Shown: positions 20,005 to 30,811, counted from the first letter of the stretch. The stretch is 64,000 bases of DNA from Pelobates cultripes (GCA_933207985.1 OW240921.1:18206323-18270322), one strand, 5' to 3'. Numbers and translations are program-made. The notes: a model not told the origin generated them from the letters alone.

Positions 20005-22372
20005 TTGAAAAACTTAAGACGTGGTTGATGTGGGTTGTATAGACATGAGTGGTATGCGGGTGCGTGGCTTAAAACTTGCTGGTGTGACTTGCGCGTTTAC
20101 AATAAACAATTAATAAACAAGTAGGTTGTTCGGCTAGCTGGTATGTCGTTATGAGATTAGTGAGTAACAAACTATCTGAGCTGCGGCCTATTAGGTGCTG
20201 TACATGCTAGTTATCAAGATGCAAGGAGAAAAAAACAATATCAAACACATTTAAGATGGGGACAGGCTGATAAAGGAGTTAAGTGTGAGCGGACTTGGCA
20301 TTCGGGCTGGGTACAAATCTTGCCGTTATTGTTACGAGGGACCTATGAGCTTGCTATATTCAGTGATGACTAAGAGCCTATGGAATCAGATTCTAAAAGA
20401 AAATAAGACTGGATATATAGGCAACAGGCTTGTTACTAACGAAACAAAAAACCCTGAGATAGGAATCCCTAGAATGTGGCTGCCCTGTGTGAGGCGAGGT
20501 CCTTGCTAGACATGTCAGGCAATGAAGTGATTTATGCATTATATATGGAATTGTGCTGTAAAGAAGGCAACTGCCTAAATAAGCAAAGTGAAAAAAAAAA
20601 AAAAATTCAAGTGGGCCTTGCTGTTGGGAGTTCACCCTGGGGTGCGTAGCCGATGTCGGTTAATGGCAGGCCTGCCACTCTGCTGCCCAAACATTTTTTC
20701 CCCTCGCTGGTATTTAGTTGTGTAGTCGCGTGTATGAGTGTGCACCAGTGCAGTGTAGTCTTGTAGTTAGTGAGTGTGTGTGGGAGGTGCGGTCGATGGG
20801 AGTGCCTGGTGTATGATGAGATTGGGGCGCTAAGGTCGAGTCTTTCTAGCCAGATGTATGTTAGTAAATCCTACATGGCATATCACATTAGAGGTCGACA
20901 TCGATAAGATAAAGTCAATTATATTAAATTAAAGTAGTCAAATCAAGGTGGGAACAAAGAGTAGGTATCAACAGTAGCTAAGTAGCAATAGGGTTAATAG
21001 TGATTAGGCATATTATTAGCATTTGTAAGCGTTAAACACAGTTCGGACCGTTATGAATAGGTTTTGTATTGACTGTCCTAACCGCGTCTGGGTGACACTT
21101 GGAGAGCGATTTGCAACATGTGTGGTGCCCTTGTTCGTGTCGTCTTGTCAGGTGTCCTGTGCAACTGCCTGTCGCAGTTCATGTGGTAACGGCAACGTAT
21201 GGGTCGGGTGTGAGGCCTTGTGGTATGAACAGGACAATTCTGGTCGGGTCCCATCTGTGCTGCGTAGATACTGGGTTCTGGGTCTTCTGGCCTTTTGGGT
21301 TGAGGGAGTCCATAGGTAGGCCCAATGATTGGAGGAGCGGTGCCGCATTGCACAAGTCCCGTACCTGATGCGAGTCTGTACCCTGCTGGACTGTCAGGGT
21401 GTGGGATGGTCGCCAGCGGTATCTGAGGCCCTTTTGGTGGAGAAGTATGGTAAGTGGCTGGAGGGTTTGTCTCCATGCCAAAGTGCTGTCGGAGAGGTCG
21501 GCGTAGAAACTCAGTGCCCTGTTATCAAATTGAAGGGGTGTCCTGCCCCGCAGGGCATCCAGTACTGCCGTTTTGTCAATTCCGTTCCGGAAAGCAACTA
21601 TGGCGTCCCTGGTGGTCCCTTTGGGGATCCTGAAAAGGTAGTCAGGGTGTATGTGATCTGCCTGTGCGGGTGGCAGTATTGTCGCGAGCAGGCGTTTGAT
21701 GACCTGTGGTAGTTCTGCATCTGTTATTTCCTCCGGGAGTCCCCTAATTTTCAGTTTGTTATGCCATCTGGCGTCTTCGTGCTCGGCCATGAGGTATTCG
21801 TGTGAAAATTGTTGTATCTGCAGATCCTGCACAGTACGTTGGAGTTCCTCTATGTCCCCGGTATTTGTTTCGGTACGGTTCTCCATTGTATTTAGGTGGG
21901 TGGTCACCCCCTTTAGATCTCCCCTCAGTGCAGTGATGTCCTTGTGGATTTCCTCATGGTGATCCGCTAATAATTGCTTAAGGATCGCCACTGTCACTGG
22001 TGTGGAGTGCGGTGTGGTGTTGGTAGGTGGTGAGGGCTTTTCCGCCGCGTGGACTGGTAAGTATTCCTCCCCTGAGAGGTCATCGGAGAAGTCCAAGCAT
22101 CCCCCGTGGAGTGCCGCCATGTTGGCTTCGTTTGCGCCTCAGGCCTGCCTCCACATGTCTCCTATGGTGAGTCCCGGGTTGTTTTTCCGCGGGTTTGTTT
22201 TTTTCGTTTTGCGTCCCATTTCGTTAGGGTGTATGCCGGAGGTTTCTGCCGTGGTTTAGGCGTAGTTAGTATGGGTATTTTTCGGGTTTTTCTCGTTTGT
22301 GCCTCGGAGCTCTGGAGTATTGCGGCCGCTCATCTCGGCTGTCAAGCTCCGCCACCAGTAGACACATCTTAA
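20005..22372 (-). mobile_element. L1-type LINE with intact ORF1, ORF2 missing
   Basis: Read on the minus strand, a GC-rich 5' region (about 22121-22372, with GGCGGAGCTTGACAGCCGAG) precedes an uninterrupted ORF1 (21179-22120). Downstream, 20005-21050 is a noncoding tract with no recognisable ORF2 endonuclease or reverse transcriptase. Copy B retains only the downstream tract (about 57010-58015), then jumps into sequence equivalent to A 23200. Either B lost about 2.2 kb or A gained it; the shared 3' part favours loss from B. Confidence 0.65.
21179..22120 (-). CDS. L1-type ORF1 protein (RNA-binding), open reading frame intact
   Basis: 313 residues without interruption. The N terminus is acidic and low-complexity. 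Residues about 55-105 look like a coiled coil (HHEEIHKDITALRGDLKGV, then IEELQRTVQDLQIQ). Next comes an RRM-like part starting WHNKLKIRGLPEEI with HPDYLFRIPKG, and a C-terminal domain with ALSFYADLSDSTLAWRQTL and GLRYRWRPSHTLTVQQ. That order (coiled coil, RRM, C-terminal domain) is the standard plan of L1 ORF1p, a trimeric nucleic-acid chaperone that packages LINE RNA. The frame being open while ORF2 is absent suggests a fairly recent element damaged by deletion. It is a transposon gene, not a host gene. Confidence 0.75.
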   Translation of the reverse strand: MAALHGGCLDFSDDLSGEEYLPVHAAEKPSPPTNTTPHSTPVTVAILKQLLADHHEEIHKDITALRGDLKGVTTHLNTMENRTETNTGDIEELQRTVQDLQIQQFSHEYLMAEHEDARWHNKLKIRGLPEEITDAELPQVIKRLLATILPPAQADHIHPDYLFRIPKGTTRDAIVAFRNGIDKTAVLDALRGRTPLQFDNRALSFYADLSDSTLAWRQTLQPLTILLHQKGLRYRWRPSHTLTVQQGTDSHQVRDLCNAAPLLQSLGLPMDSLNPKGQKTQNPVSTQHRWDPTRIVLFIPQGLTPDPYVAVTT

Positions 22373-22430
22373 ATAAATATAGTTTAAAGTACAATGGCAG
22401 GTGAAACCTGTCATGGCTGACCAACTAGAG

Positions 22431-22566
22431 CAGTGGTTCCCAACCAAGTCTTCAAAGTACCCCTAACAGTTCAGGATTTAGGGATTACCCTGTTGTGTCT
22501 GAGATGTTGTTTTTTTTAATTTTTATTCTATAAACACCTCAGACACAACTGGATTGGTAACCACTG
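22431..22566. mobile_element. Short hAT-type MITE
   Basis: Ends are inverted: CAGTGGTTCCCAACC on the left and GGATTGGTAACCACTG on the right. Flanks aactagag / cactagaa share six of eight bases, fitting a decayed 8-bp target duplication. The CAGTGGTTCCCAACC end is typical of vertebrate hAT MITEs. Confidence 0.75.
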
Positions 22567-22635
22567 CACTAGAAAAATATCCAACTGACATTCTAAAACA
22601 ATATCTCTTTAAAACACGAATATCATTGAAGCAGT

Positions 22636-23641
22636 GGCGGGACTATATGGGGCCTCCTGCAGTACTTCAGGGCCGCTGCCCAGCCACACCTGCCCAAGGC
22701 TCACGTTCGGCTAGTGACCGCCAGGAGCAGAGCACACAGCACAGAGGGGGTGTGGTAGAGAAACATGGAGGTACTAGGGAAGGGAGGTGGGAGAGAATCA
22801 TAAAGGGGCTGGGGAGGGGAAGGGGTTGAGAAACACATTGAGGGGAGGGAAGAGAGAAAAACATGGAGGGGCTGAGAGAAACACATGGGGGCTTGGGGGT
22901 AGAATGAGACACATGGAGGGGTGAAGAGGGAGTGAGACATAGAGGGAGTGAGAGAGACACATTAAGGAGCTGGGGGATGGGACACGTGGAGGGTTTGGTG
23001 TGGGATGAGAAATGTGGAGTGGCTGAGGGCAGAGGCGTAACTAGAAACCACGGGCACCAGGTGCAAAAAATTGCCCTGGGACCCCTCTGTATGTCAACCC
23101 CCCCACCACCCTCCTCCTATACGTCTGACGTCCGCCTCCTAAATGTTATCCCTCCCCCCCCTGCAAACAGATACACATGTAGACACACACATACAGGCAC
23201 ACAGATAAAAACACAGAAACACATACATACAGATACAGACAGACACACAGAAATATATACATACAGACACACAGACAGAAACACACAGACACACACATAC
23301 ACACACAGACATACCCAGTTCTACCACATTACTTAGCTGGTGGGATCTACGATAGCAGGGGTCCGCAGGGCCGCCGGGCCCCCTGGAGTGACGAGCTTGG
23401 TCGCAGCTGTGACCCCTGCAACCGCGGTAGTTCTGCCACTGACTGGGGGGTTGAATGAGACACGTGGATGGACTGTGGGGGGAGAATGAGACAGGTGGAG
23501 GAGCTAGGGGGTGAGACAATCTAAAGGGGCTAATGGGGGGAATGAGACATGTGGAGGCCCTGGGGGGGAGAAGAAACAGATAGGTGGGGGGGCCAGGGAA
23601 ATTTTTGCACTGGGGTCCAGTGGTTTCTGGTTATGCCTCTA
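22636..23641. mobile_element. Nested hAT-like elements with purine-rich and CA minisatellites
   Basis: Two pairs of inverted ends can be seen: CAGTGGCGGGACTA (22634 region) against TAGTTCTGCCACTG (about 23421-23434), and CAGAGGCGTAACTAGAAACC (about 23031) against GGTTTCTGGTTATGCCTCT (about 23622-23640). Between them lie a (GAGACACATGGAGGGGCTGG)-like minisatellite (about 22740-22960 and 23440-23590) and an ACACAGAC-type array (23165-23310). The pairs overlap rather than nest cleanly, so the exact history is unclear. Copy B keeps only the right part (about 58015-58470). Confidence 0.6.
23165..23310. repeat. CA-rich minisatellite (ACACAGACAGA units)
   Basis: Tandem units near ACACAGACAGACACACAGAAATAT. 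The matching array in copy B is at 58020-58150. Confidence 0.85.
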
Positions 23642-23644
23642 CCT

Positions 23645-25139
23645 TAAAGGTAAACATTCTGGATTTTTGTAGTGTCGCTTGACATCGAAGACTTCATCAG
23701 AATATCTCATGTCCCTTTATATATGCTGTATTATTCACAGTTGTCCAACTAACATAGTCTCAACTGGAAATCCAGTCTGATGTCAAATCCAGCTATCATC
23801 ATAGTGAACAGTGTCTCTCATTCTATGTGACAAGTAAAAGCTGTAGGTAGGGCTAAATTTATGGGATTAGGCACAACAGTCACAGACCAGAATTGGAAGC
23901 TATGGGTTTCTGCATCTTGCCAGCTCAGCTTGCAAGTAGAATAATTGTATTATGTAATAACATTTTTTAATTTTTAACATATTGCATTCTTTGAAAACTA
24001 CAGGACATCAATCCGAGGGGAGTCAATTAGTATGGTATGCTCATCATATTGTTTCATTATTGCTTTATATAATATATAAAAACAGGAGGGTAAAGGAAAA
24101 AAATGAAAATAAGAAAACAAAACTAAACTTACCATAAATTCACCTGAAATTCATCTCTATCTACCTATCTCAGTATCTGTCTGAATCGTATCTATCCATT
24201 ATAACAAAATGTTTTGGAGATAGAAAGTCCTGTATTTTAAATACATTTCTGCATACAGGATTTCATTATATACTGGGGAACCAAGAACCTATGCTTATTT
24301 AACCCAATACATGGTATTCGTAAAGACTCGCTGTTTTGATTTAACCCATTAAAACGGTATCTTCTCTGGCATTTACACCATTGAAAAATCAACTATAAAT
24401 TGTGTTAACCTTCTTTTCCTGAAGTGCTCTGTATTATTTTTTAATTTATAGTTACGATTTTGCAAGCAAAATCACAATCCAGTCTAAGGGTTACTCCAAC
24501 CACCATGGCCACGTAAGCTTTTTGAAGTGTTCACGATGATAGCGCCTGAATGTGCAGCGTTTCTGCTTTAAACACTCTATGTCCAGAAATAATGGCACTC
24601 GTGTGTTGGGGGTTAGTTGCAACCCCAGCACATATGACTTAGGTGGCCTAGAACGCTGTTGTGCACTGGTTAATGTCAATTTATTGCATAATTTCAGTAT
24701 GTTGTCAGCACTGACAGACTTAATAGTTTCTCCCTTGCTCAAAGTAGCTGTTAACAGGAAGCTGTCCCTTTTTTTAGATTATATATTACATAATATATTT
24801 TGTTTTTGTATACTTTTAAATAGACAAAATTGCTGGCTTGCTAGCTCTATCCTTAATAGTGGTAAAATAATGAACCCCAATAACAAATCTACTGGCAATT
24901 GTCATAACTCATAAAAGATTTGTTCTGGGGAAAATTCAGGAAATATATGACAATAAAAAAAAACAATCATTAATCATTACTAATAAGTAAAAATAAATAA
25001 AAAATACCTAAACAATAACTAAACAAAAAATTAGACACTTGATTCTTACAAATCCAAAGTTATATCATGATTGCCTTCAATTAGCTAGGGTAATGTATAT
25101 AGATCTTTTAAGCAAAGCAAAAATAATCAGCTCCTGCGA
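23645..25139. other. Unit DNA upstream of the gene, no gene seen
   Basis: Highly similar to copy B (58480-59970). No convincing coding exon was found. Two short open frames near 24491-24914 are disrupted in the partner copy and look fortuitous. A 'gatgaagtcttcgatgtcaa' motif (minus strand, about 23680-23700) resembles the GAAGAAG/GAAACG repeat motif discussed in the findings. Confidence 0.4.
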
Positions 25140-25460
25140 TCCTCTTACCTGCTACCTTGTGCAATGTCAGCTGCTGATTACTTTATGTTGCAACGTTTTG
25201 CTTGAATAAAACAACCTACTGGTTTCATTAAGTTCTTGGCATCCAGAGTACCTTGTTGATATTAATAATGGCCACGTGGCACTGTGTGCCATCTACATCC
25301 AGTAGAGTAAACAATTATATCATACTTGGGGTTAAAAGCTAAGTCAACATGTACTGACTTTATTAGATTTGTGTTTAAGCTTCTAACCTGGGAGTTTGTT
25401 GAAAATGTTCAATTGAGCTTCTGGTATCTAAATTATATGTGTCGTATATAAGTGTATTCT
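25140..25460 (-). promoter_or_regulatory. Candidate upstream noncoding exon and promoter of gene copy A
   Basis: On the minus strand a strong donor, GTAGCAG|GTAAGAGG (25140-25155), lies about 6.7 kb upstream of the likely acceptor TTCCAG that opens coding exon 1. Just upstream lie ACATAAAG and CAAAACGTTGCAAC blocks. The same donor and flanks are kept at 59965-59980 in copy B, and part of the flank (from 'ttgaataaaacaacc') recurs in diverged form at 41048. This is inferred from splice signals and conservation, with no transcript evidence. Confidence 0.35.
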
Positions 25461-25880
25461 TGACTAATACAATGACGGTAAAAGGAACTACTTTCATACA
25501 GAAAACATACAACAAGTAACATTTATCACCATTAGCAATGTTTGTTGAAATTATGGGAGATAAGAAATGTATTGAAGTGTTATGTTGCAAAGGTAATGTT
25601 TTTTTTTTTACTTTTGTAGGATACACTGGAATTGAGTCATAGGGTTTGATTTATCAAGTGTTTTGTTCTAAAAAGTGTACTGAAAAATAACTTATAGTCA
25701 TGTCTATAAAAGAAAACATGGGAATCCATCAAAAACACACATAGTACATCCATCCCTGGGTCAGCTAACACTTCCTCTCTCTCCGGCTAACTCTACAAAA
25801 ATAAAAATAAAGATAGTTCAATAGTTCGGCATAGTTCAGAAAAATAGAATAAGTCTTTCACAGGGTATAAAGAAATCAGT

Positions 25881-26138
25881 TTAGACACTAGACATTTTGT
25901 TCCATAAAATGGCTAAGGGTAGCAATATGGCTGACAACAAGACAATGTCAGCTTCCACATAGTTCTTCTTATGTTTGCTGGATTTTTCCCACAATGCTCT
26001 GTGCAACACCCCAATGGTTGAAAGGGTTATTACAGAACCAGCGGTATTAGACAGCACTACACCTTCAGGACTTTCCAGGTTCTTGCGTGCAAAGTTTATG
26101 TCATCATAAATAAGTATCTCAGTTTCCCCGGCCTGCAT
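25881..26138 (-). CDS. Unassigned open reading frame of 85 codons
   Basis: It reads MQAGETEILIYDDINFA at the start and has a hydrophobic C-terminal stretch (ADIVLLSAILLPLAILW) before its stop. Downstream on the minus strand a purine run (GGAGAGAGAGGAAG, near 25770) is followed by TGTTAGCTGACCC, which could be a polypurine tract and LTR start. If so this is the last frame of an endogenous LTR element. I do not recognise the protein family, and the frame may be chance. Confidence 0.25.
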   Translation of the reverse strand: MQAGETEILIYDDINFARKNLESPEGVVLSNTAGSVITLSTIGVLHRALWEKSSKHKKNYVEADIVLLSAILLPLAILWNKMSSV

Positions 26139-26397
26139 GGATAATGACCAAACAGATGTAATTGCAAAATACTTATTGCATGGTCAGCCAGAGAGATTGG
26201 TGTGGTGTATAGTCCCAGAAATCAGGCGGCACAAACACTCCAGGACGGTCTCTACAATCATACAGACATAAGGATCAATACAACATCAATTAATTAATTA
26301 CCTAGGCTAAAACTTAAATTAGAGATTAAGGTTAAACACTTAATTTGTGTAACATGTACTTCTCTTATATTTGCTTATATTTTATGCAATCTGTCTT

Positions 26398-26834
26398 CTA
26401 TGAAGTTTTACATCCTTTTGGAATGCCTTTGTACGGATGAGAGAAGCACAGATCAGGGTGTTGCCGTGGATGTGATCTATTTGGATTTTGCCAAGGCATT
26501 TGATACAGTTCCACACAATAGATTAGTGTTCAAACTCAAGGAAATCGGTCTGGATGAAAATGCTTGTTCTTGGGTAGAACATTGGCTTAAAAACAGAGTA
26601 CAAAGAGTTGTCATTAATGGTAAATTTTCAAGCTGGACAGAGGTGTCAAGTGGTGTCCCTCAGGGGTCTGTTCTGGGACCCCTTCTATTTAGCATGTTTA
26701 TAAATGATCTTGAAGACAGCATTGAAAGTCATGTTTCAGTGTTTGCAGATTACACAAAACTTTGTAAAATAATACAATGTGAGCAAGATATTACTTTGCT
26801 GCAGAGGGAATTAGATAGACTGGGATTTCCACGT
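26398..26834 (+). pseudogene. CR1-clade LINE reverse transcriptase fragment
   Basis: 145 codons open. It carries VDVIYLDFAKAFDTVPHNRL (first catalytic aspartate), [20 protein letters not shown], and a third motif FADY where the active enzyme has FADD; that change removes a catalytic aspartate. It stops abruptly after LLQRELDRLGFPR. Both ends of the element are missing. Confidence 0.8.
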
Positions 26835-26840
26835 TAAAGG

Positions 26841-27560
26841 AAATGACGTGCCGGAATGAAATTGGGCGGAGCCAGCGGAGTCAAAGGACGTGACACTTCA
26901 AATGCAAATTTATTGGATGAACAAATGGAAATTTCACTGAAAAACATGGCGGACATGTTGGGGAGGTCTGGGGGGACTGGTCTATAGCCGGAGGTGCAGC
27001 CATGTTTTGGTTGGTGTGACACTTCCGGCTATGACCATATATGGGAGTGGGTGGGATTTTTTTCACATATGTTGAAAATTATCTTTTTTACTAATTGTTA
27101 CCCTCTGATATATAAGGATCTTTGAGTTCAGAGTAAAACCAGATGCACTTGAGAAAGACCTATGTATGGTTGAAACGCGTTGTGCTTTTATTACCAAATT
27201 TTCTGTATATATATACATTTTTTATTTTTAAATATTTTGCTACAATAAAATATCTCCTTATTAACTTTGGAGTTTTCTGCTAATCCATCAGTCCGAGGTT
27301 CCTGTGGATACGTCTGTATCAGCATTATATGTCTCAAGGAAGAGACGAGAAGTGCTATAAGTTTAGAGCCAACTTTTAAAAGGCTCTGGAAATTGTGAGT
27401 GTGACTAAAACTTTCCTCACTTTTGATATTGTATATATACAGGTTACACTATGTAAGTTTTATTTACCTGTATATAGGTTACAAGAACAACCTAATGTGT
27501 ATGATTACCTGAGACATTATTTTAACGTAAGGTAACATTCATTTTATTCTGTGTGCGCTA
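26841..27560 (+). repeat. Interspersed repeat with GAAACGCG motif
   Basis: Includes ACCTATGTATGGTTGAAACG (about 27159-27178), then CAATAAAATATCTCC, and a 3' part with GTGAGTGTGACTAAAAC. The 39900-40560 block follows the same plan (ACTATCTGTAGTCGAAACG, ATAAATACTC, GTGAGTGTACATTTT). No transposase was seen. Confidence 0.5.
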
Positions 27561-27679
27561 ATCACCCCCCCTTTTTTTCTTTATTGTATCACGTCTGTAA
27601 GTGTATTCGGTGACACTACACTTGGGTAATTTTAGCTGCACCAGGGTTTACCATTTTTAGAGCCTTTGTATCCTTTTTT

Positions 27680-28235
27680 CTTTTTATTTATAATATTGCC
27701 TGTTATTGCCCGTTGGGATCAGCATCGAATAACAATTGGAGACGCCCAGCCCCCAACACAGAGGTCACTTCACTACGTCCCTCTGCCAAACATTGTCTGG
27801 AGACCGAGACGGGACCAGAGGAATGCCTGGGGATTTTATATGAGGCAGACCCAATACAAGCAGCCTCCCCAGATAACCGCCAGCATCATCGGCAGGAGGT
27901 AAGAGCGAATGGGCAGGAGGTAAGAGCGAGGAGGTAAGGCTTGAAAGACACCGGGGCTACCGTCACCTTGATGCAGAGACACTTGGTAAAACCAGAACAC
28001 TTGTCCAATTGCACGGGGCTGTGTTTCGCTTACCCATGGCTCGGGTACACTTGGACTGGGGGTCGGGTCAGGAAAGACCACGGTGGGCATTATGGACAAC
28101 CAACCTGCCGAGGTCATGTTGGGACAGGAAACTGGCCCTCTGGCTTCGGCCTATTCACCCACCACCGCAGCTGATTGCCCCGTAACCACCCGCTCACAGA
28201 CTCGTACCACCGATGAACCTACAACAGGCCGGGAG
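27680..28235 (+). pseudogene. Gypsy-type retroelement gag-end/protease remnant
   Basis: Degenerate, with frameshifts. One frame has DTGATVTLM (about 27950), the aspartic-protease active-site motif of retroelements; a second frame further on has AEVMLGQE, resembling the (I/V)(L)GR(D) C-terminal protease motif. The integrase begins only about 70 bp after this protease, with no reverse transcriptase in between. Confidence 0.6.
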
Positions 28236-28302
28236 ACCTAGGTAAGCAAAGAATCGAACCCCAATCCCACTACGGTAGAGAGACCCCTAGCTTGGGACAC
28301 CC

Positions 28303-29228
28303 CTGAGGAATTTGGGAGGGAAACCAGAGAGGACCCAACCCTCCAAAAATACCGGGAAGTATCCGATAGTGGGGGGGATGAACGGGAACACTTTATATGG
28401 GATAGCGACAGGCTAGATAGATTAACCGAAGGAAGGAAAAGAGGCTGTGTTCCTTTGCAGAAGCGCCAATTAGTGGTACCCAGAAAGTACCGGTTGGAAC
28501 TTCTCCGAATTGGCCACGACATCCCGCTAGCAGGACATTTAGGGAGTAACCACACCACCTACCGGATCACCCAGACCTCCTTTTGGCCGGGGATCTCGAA
28601 GGATGTGCGGCGTTACTGCAGTATGTGTGACGTCTGCCAATGCGTAGGGAAGAGGGGGGATAAACCTAAGGCCCGACTGGCACTGATGCCCATAATCGAA
28701 GAACCGTTTAGCCGGGTGGCAGTCGACCTGGTAGGGCCCCTAACTAAGCCCAGTCCCTCCACTAGGAAATATATTCGGACCGTAGTGGACTATGCTACAC
28801 GCTACCCAGAGGCTGTCGCTCTGACGAATATCCAGGCTGACACTGTCGCCAGTGCTCTAGTCGGGATATTCACCAGAGTGGGATTCCCTCAGGAAATATT
28901 GTCTGACAGAGGGACCCAGTTTACCGCAGACCTCACCCAACAATTATGGAAGGTCTGTGCTATTAAGACCCTCCTCAGTTCACCCTACCATCCTCAGACT
29001 AACGGTCTTTGTGAACGCTTTAATGGTACCCTAAAACAGTTATTACGGACCTTTAGCGCGGAAAACAAAGACTGGAAGCGATTTCTGCCACACCTCTTGT
29101 TTGCATATCGAGAGGTGCCGCAGGAATCCACAGGGTTTTCTCTATTCGAGTTACTCTATGGACGGAGAGTTCGAGGCCCTCTCGATCTCATCCGAGAGCA
29201 CTAGGAGGGAAAGATGGAACATGATGAA
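28303..29228 (+). pseudogene. Gypsy-type integrase, nearly intact, Gmr1-like position
   Basis: Open from about 28303 to a stop at 29202-29204 (TAG where the family has a tryptophan codon), about 300 residues. The N-terminal zinc-binding HHCC domain is visible (GHDIPLAGHLG, then CSMCDVC). The DDE core has VDLVGPL (first Asp), LSDRGTQF (second Asp), and NGLCERFNG (Glu), with spacing right for D,D-35-E. A GPLDLIREH region follows. It would integrate the element's cDNA. Because it lies directly after the protease and before RNase H, the order resembles the Gmr1 group of Gypsy elements. A CR1 sequence abuts its 3' end at about 29229. Confidence 0.82.
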
Positions 29229-30156
29229 ATGCTTTAAATGCCCTTTTCTTAGTTGTAATCTCTTGTTTTACTTCTCTGCTAAGCCACATTGGTTTTAATT
29301 TGTTTCTTTTATATTTATTTCCCAACGGTACATACTGAGAAATGTACCTTTTTAATATTTGTTGGAAGATGATCCATTTATCCTCAGTGTTCTTTTCACT
29401 AAAGAGTTTATGCCAGTCAATATATTGTAAAGCTTCCCTTAACTTATTGAAATTGGCCTTTTTAAAATTACATGTTTTAGTATTCCCCATGTGCTTTTGT
29501 TTTTTTGAGTTTATTTCAAAGGACACTATATTGTGATCACTATTTCCCAAGTGCTCACCTACTTGAATGTTGGTCAAAAGATCAATGTTGTTTGTTAAAA
29601 CCAGGTCCAGACAAGCATCCATTCTAGTTGGTGCTTGTACAAGTTGTGACATGAAGGTGTCATTTAAAAAGTTTAAAAACCTAATTCCCTTTGCTGAGGC
29701 ACTAGTCCCTCTGGTAATTAAAATCTCCAATAATTAAAGTGTTACCCAGATTTGCAGCTTTCTCAATTTGCTCAAACAGCTGTTGTTCCTCGTCAATATT
29801 AACATTAGGTGGTTTATAACATATCCCAACCAATAGTTGGTTTCCCTTCTTTTCCCCCAAGCAGATATTTACCCATAAAGCTTCCACATTATCCTCCTCG
29901 CATTCCATTTGCTTAACATTTGGCTTTAAATCATGTTTGACATACAAACATACCCACCACCCTTCTTGTTTTTCCTATCCTTCCTAAATAACATGTATCC
30001 ATTTAAGTTAGCTGCCCAGTCATGTGTCTCATCCCACCATGTTTCAGTTATGCCTATTATATCATATTGTTTAGTGTATGCTAATGCCTCTAGTTCCCCC
30101 ATTTTGTTATTTAGGCTCCTTGCATTAGTAAGCATACATTTAATATTATGCGTCAC
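29229..30156 (-). pseudogene. CR1 ORF2 endonuclease region
   Basis: Begins with IKCMLTNARSLNNKMGEL, then IIGITETWWDE (catalytic Glu region), GGGV, NTLIIGDFN (catalytic Asp/Asn) and GNSDHNIVSF (catalytic Asp-His). These are the ordered motifs of the APE-type endonuclease that nicks target DNA for CR1 elements. Frameshifts near 29930 and 29705 break the frame. It continues past the endonuclease (WLSREVKQEI) and ends before the RT motifs. Confidence 0.8.
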
Positions 30157-30304
30157 TTGTATATTTTGTGAATTTTCACCATTACACAGCTTCTCTGTTC
30201 TGAGCTTGCCCCTCCCCCCGTTTCCACCCCCCTTATACTGTGCTAAAGCCCATCTCCTTTCTGTCCTATTTCCATTTTGTAGATTGCTATGACCCTCCCC
30301 CCTA

Positions 30305-30811
30305 CTACTGGTTTAAAATCTCCTCCAACCTTCTAGCCATCCTATCCCCCAGCACTGCAGACCCTCTCCCGTTTAGGTGCAATCCATCACCACTATAAAG
30401 GTTGTACCCAATCGCAAAGTCGTCCCAGTGCTCTAAAAACCCAAAACCCTCCTTCCTGCACCAAGACTTAAGCCACGCATTGACCTCTCTAATCTCCCGC
30501 TGCCTTTCTACTGTAGCGCGTGGCACAGGTAATATCTCAGAGAATACCACCTTGGAGGTCCTTTTCTTAAGTTTGCTACCTAATTCCCTGAAATCATTCT
30601 TTAGGACCTTCCATCTTCCTCTTACTTTGTCATTGGTACCAACATGGACCATGACCGCTGGGTCATCCCCAGCCCCTCCCAATAATCCATCCACTCTGTC
30701 AGCAACATGCCGGACCCGAGCACCCGGGAGACAGCAAACTGTCCGGTTGAGCCGATCAGAGCGGCAGATTGCCCTATCTGCTCTCCTAATGATAGAGTCC
30801 CCTACCACCAC
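30305..30811 (-). CDS. CR1 ORF1 SGNH/GDSL esterase domain
   Basis: 168 open codons with all four SGNH blocks in order: VVGDSIIRRAD (block I, nucleophile Ser), CLPGARVRHV (Gly block), MVHVGTND (Asn block), and YSGDGLHLNGRG (Asp-x-x-His block). Esterase domains of this class are known in ORF1 proteins of CR1-type LINEs. This part of the frame is undamaged. The zinc-finger N-terminal part lies upstream in another frame (30876-31274), so one frameshift separates them. Confidence 0.8.
   Translation of the reverse strand: MVVGDSIIRRADRAICRSDRLNRTVCCLPGARVRHVADRVDGLLGGAGDDPAVMVHVGTNDKVRGRWKVLKNDFRELGSKLKKRTSKVVFSEILPVPRATVERQREIREVNAWLKSWCRKEGFGFLEHWDDFAIGYNLYSGDGLHLNGRGSAVLGDRMARRLEEILNQ

Larger units (their letters stand above)
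4338..25700. repeat. Segmental duplication, copy A
   Basis: Direct-repeat partner of 41346-60560. Homology starts at the block reading 'gggaatctccatcat' (4369; 41368 in B) and runs, with copy-specific insertions and deletions, to 'ttctaaaaagtgtact' (about 25665-25681; 60459-60475 in B). Both copies carry the same minus-strand gene in the same orientation, so the arrangement is head-to-tail. By eye, identity is near 99% in parts of introns 1 and 2 but about 90% around exon 5, so divergence is uneven along the unit. Confidence 0.92.

Noticed and set aside
21078..21476. A 132-codon Pro/Thr-rich minus-strand frame
   Set aside because: It is the shifted shadow of the L1 ORF1 frame.
24491..24914. 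Overlapping open frames on both strands upstream of the gene
   Set aside because: The matching copy B frames (59339-59591) are cut short, and no domain is recognisable.
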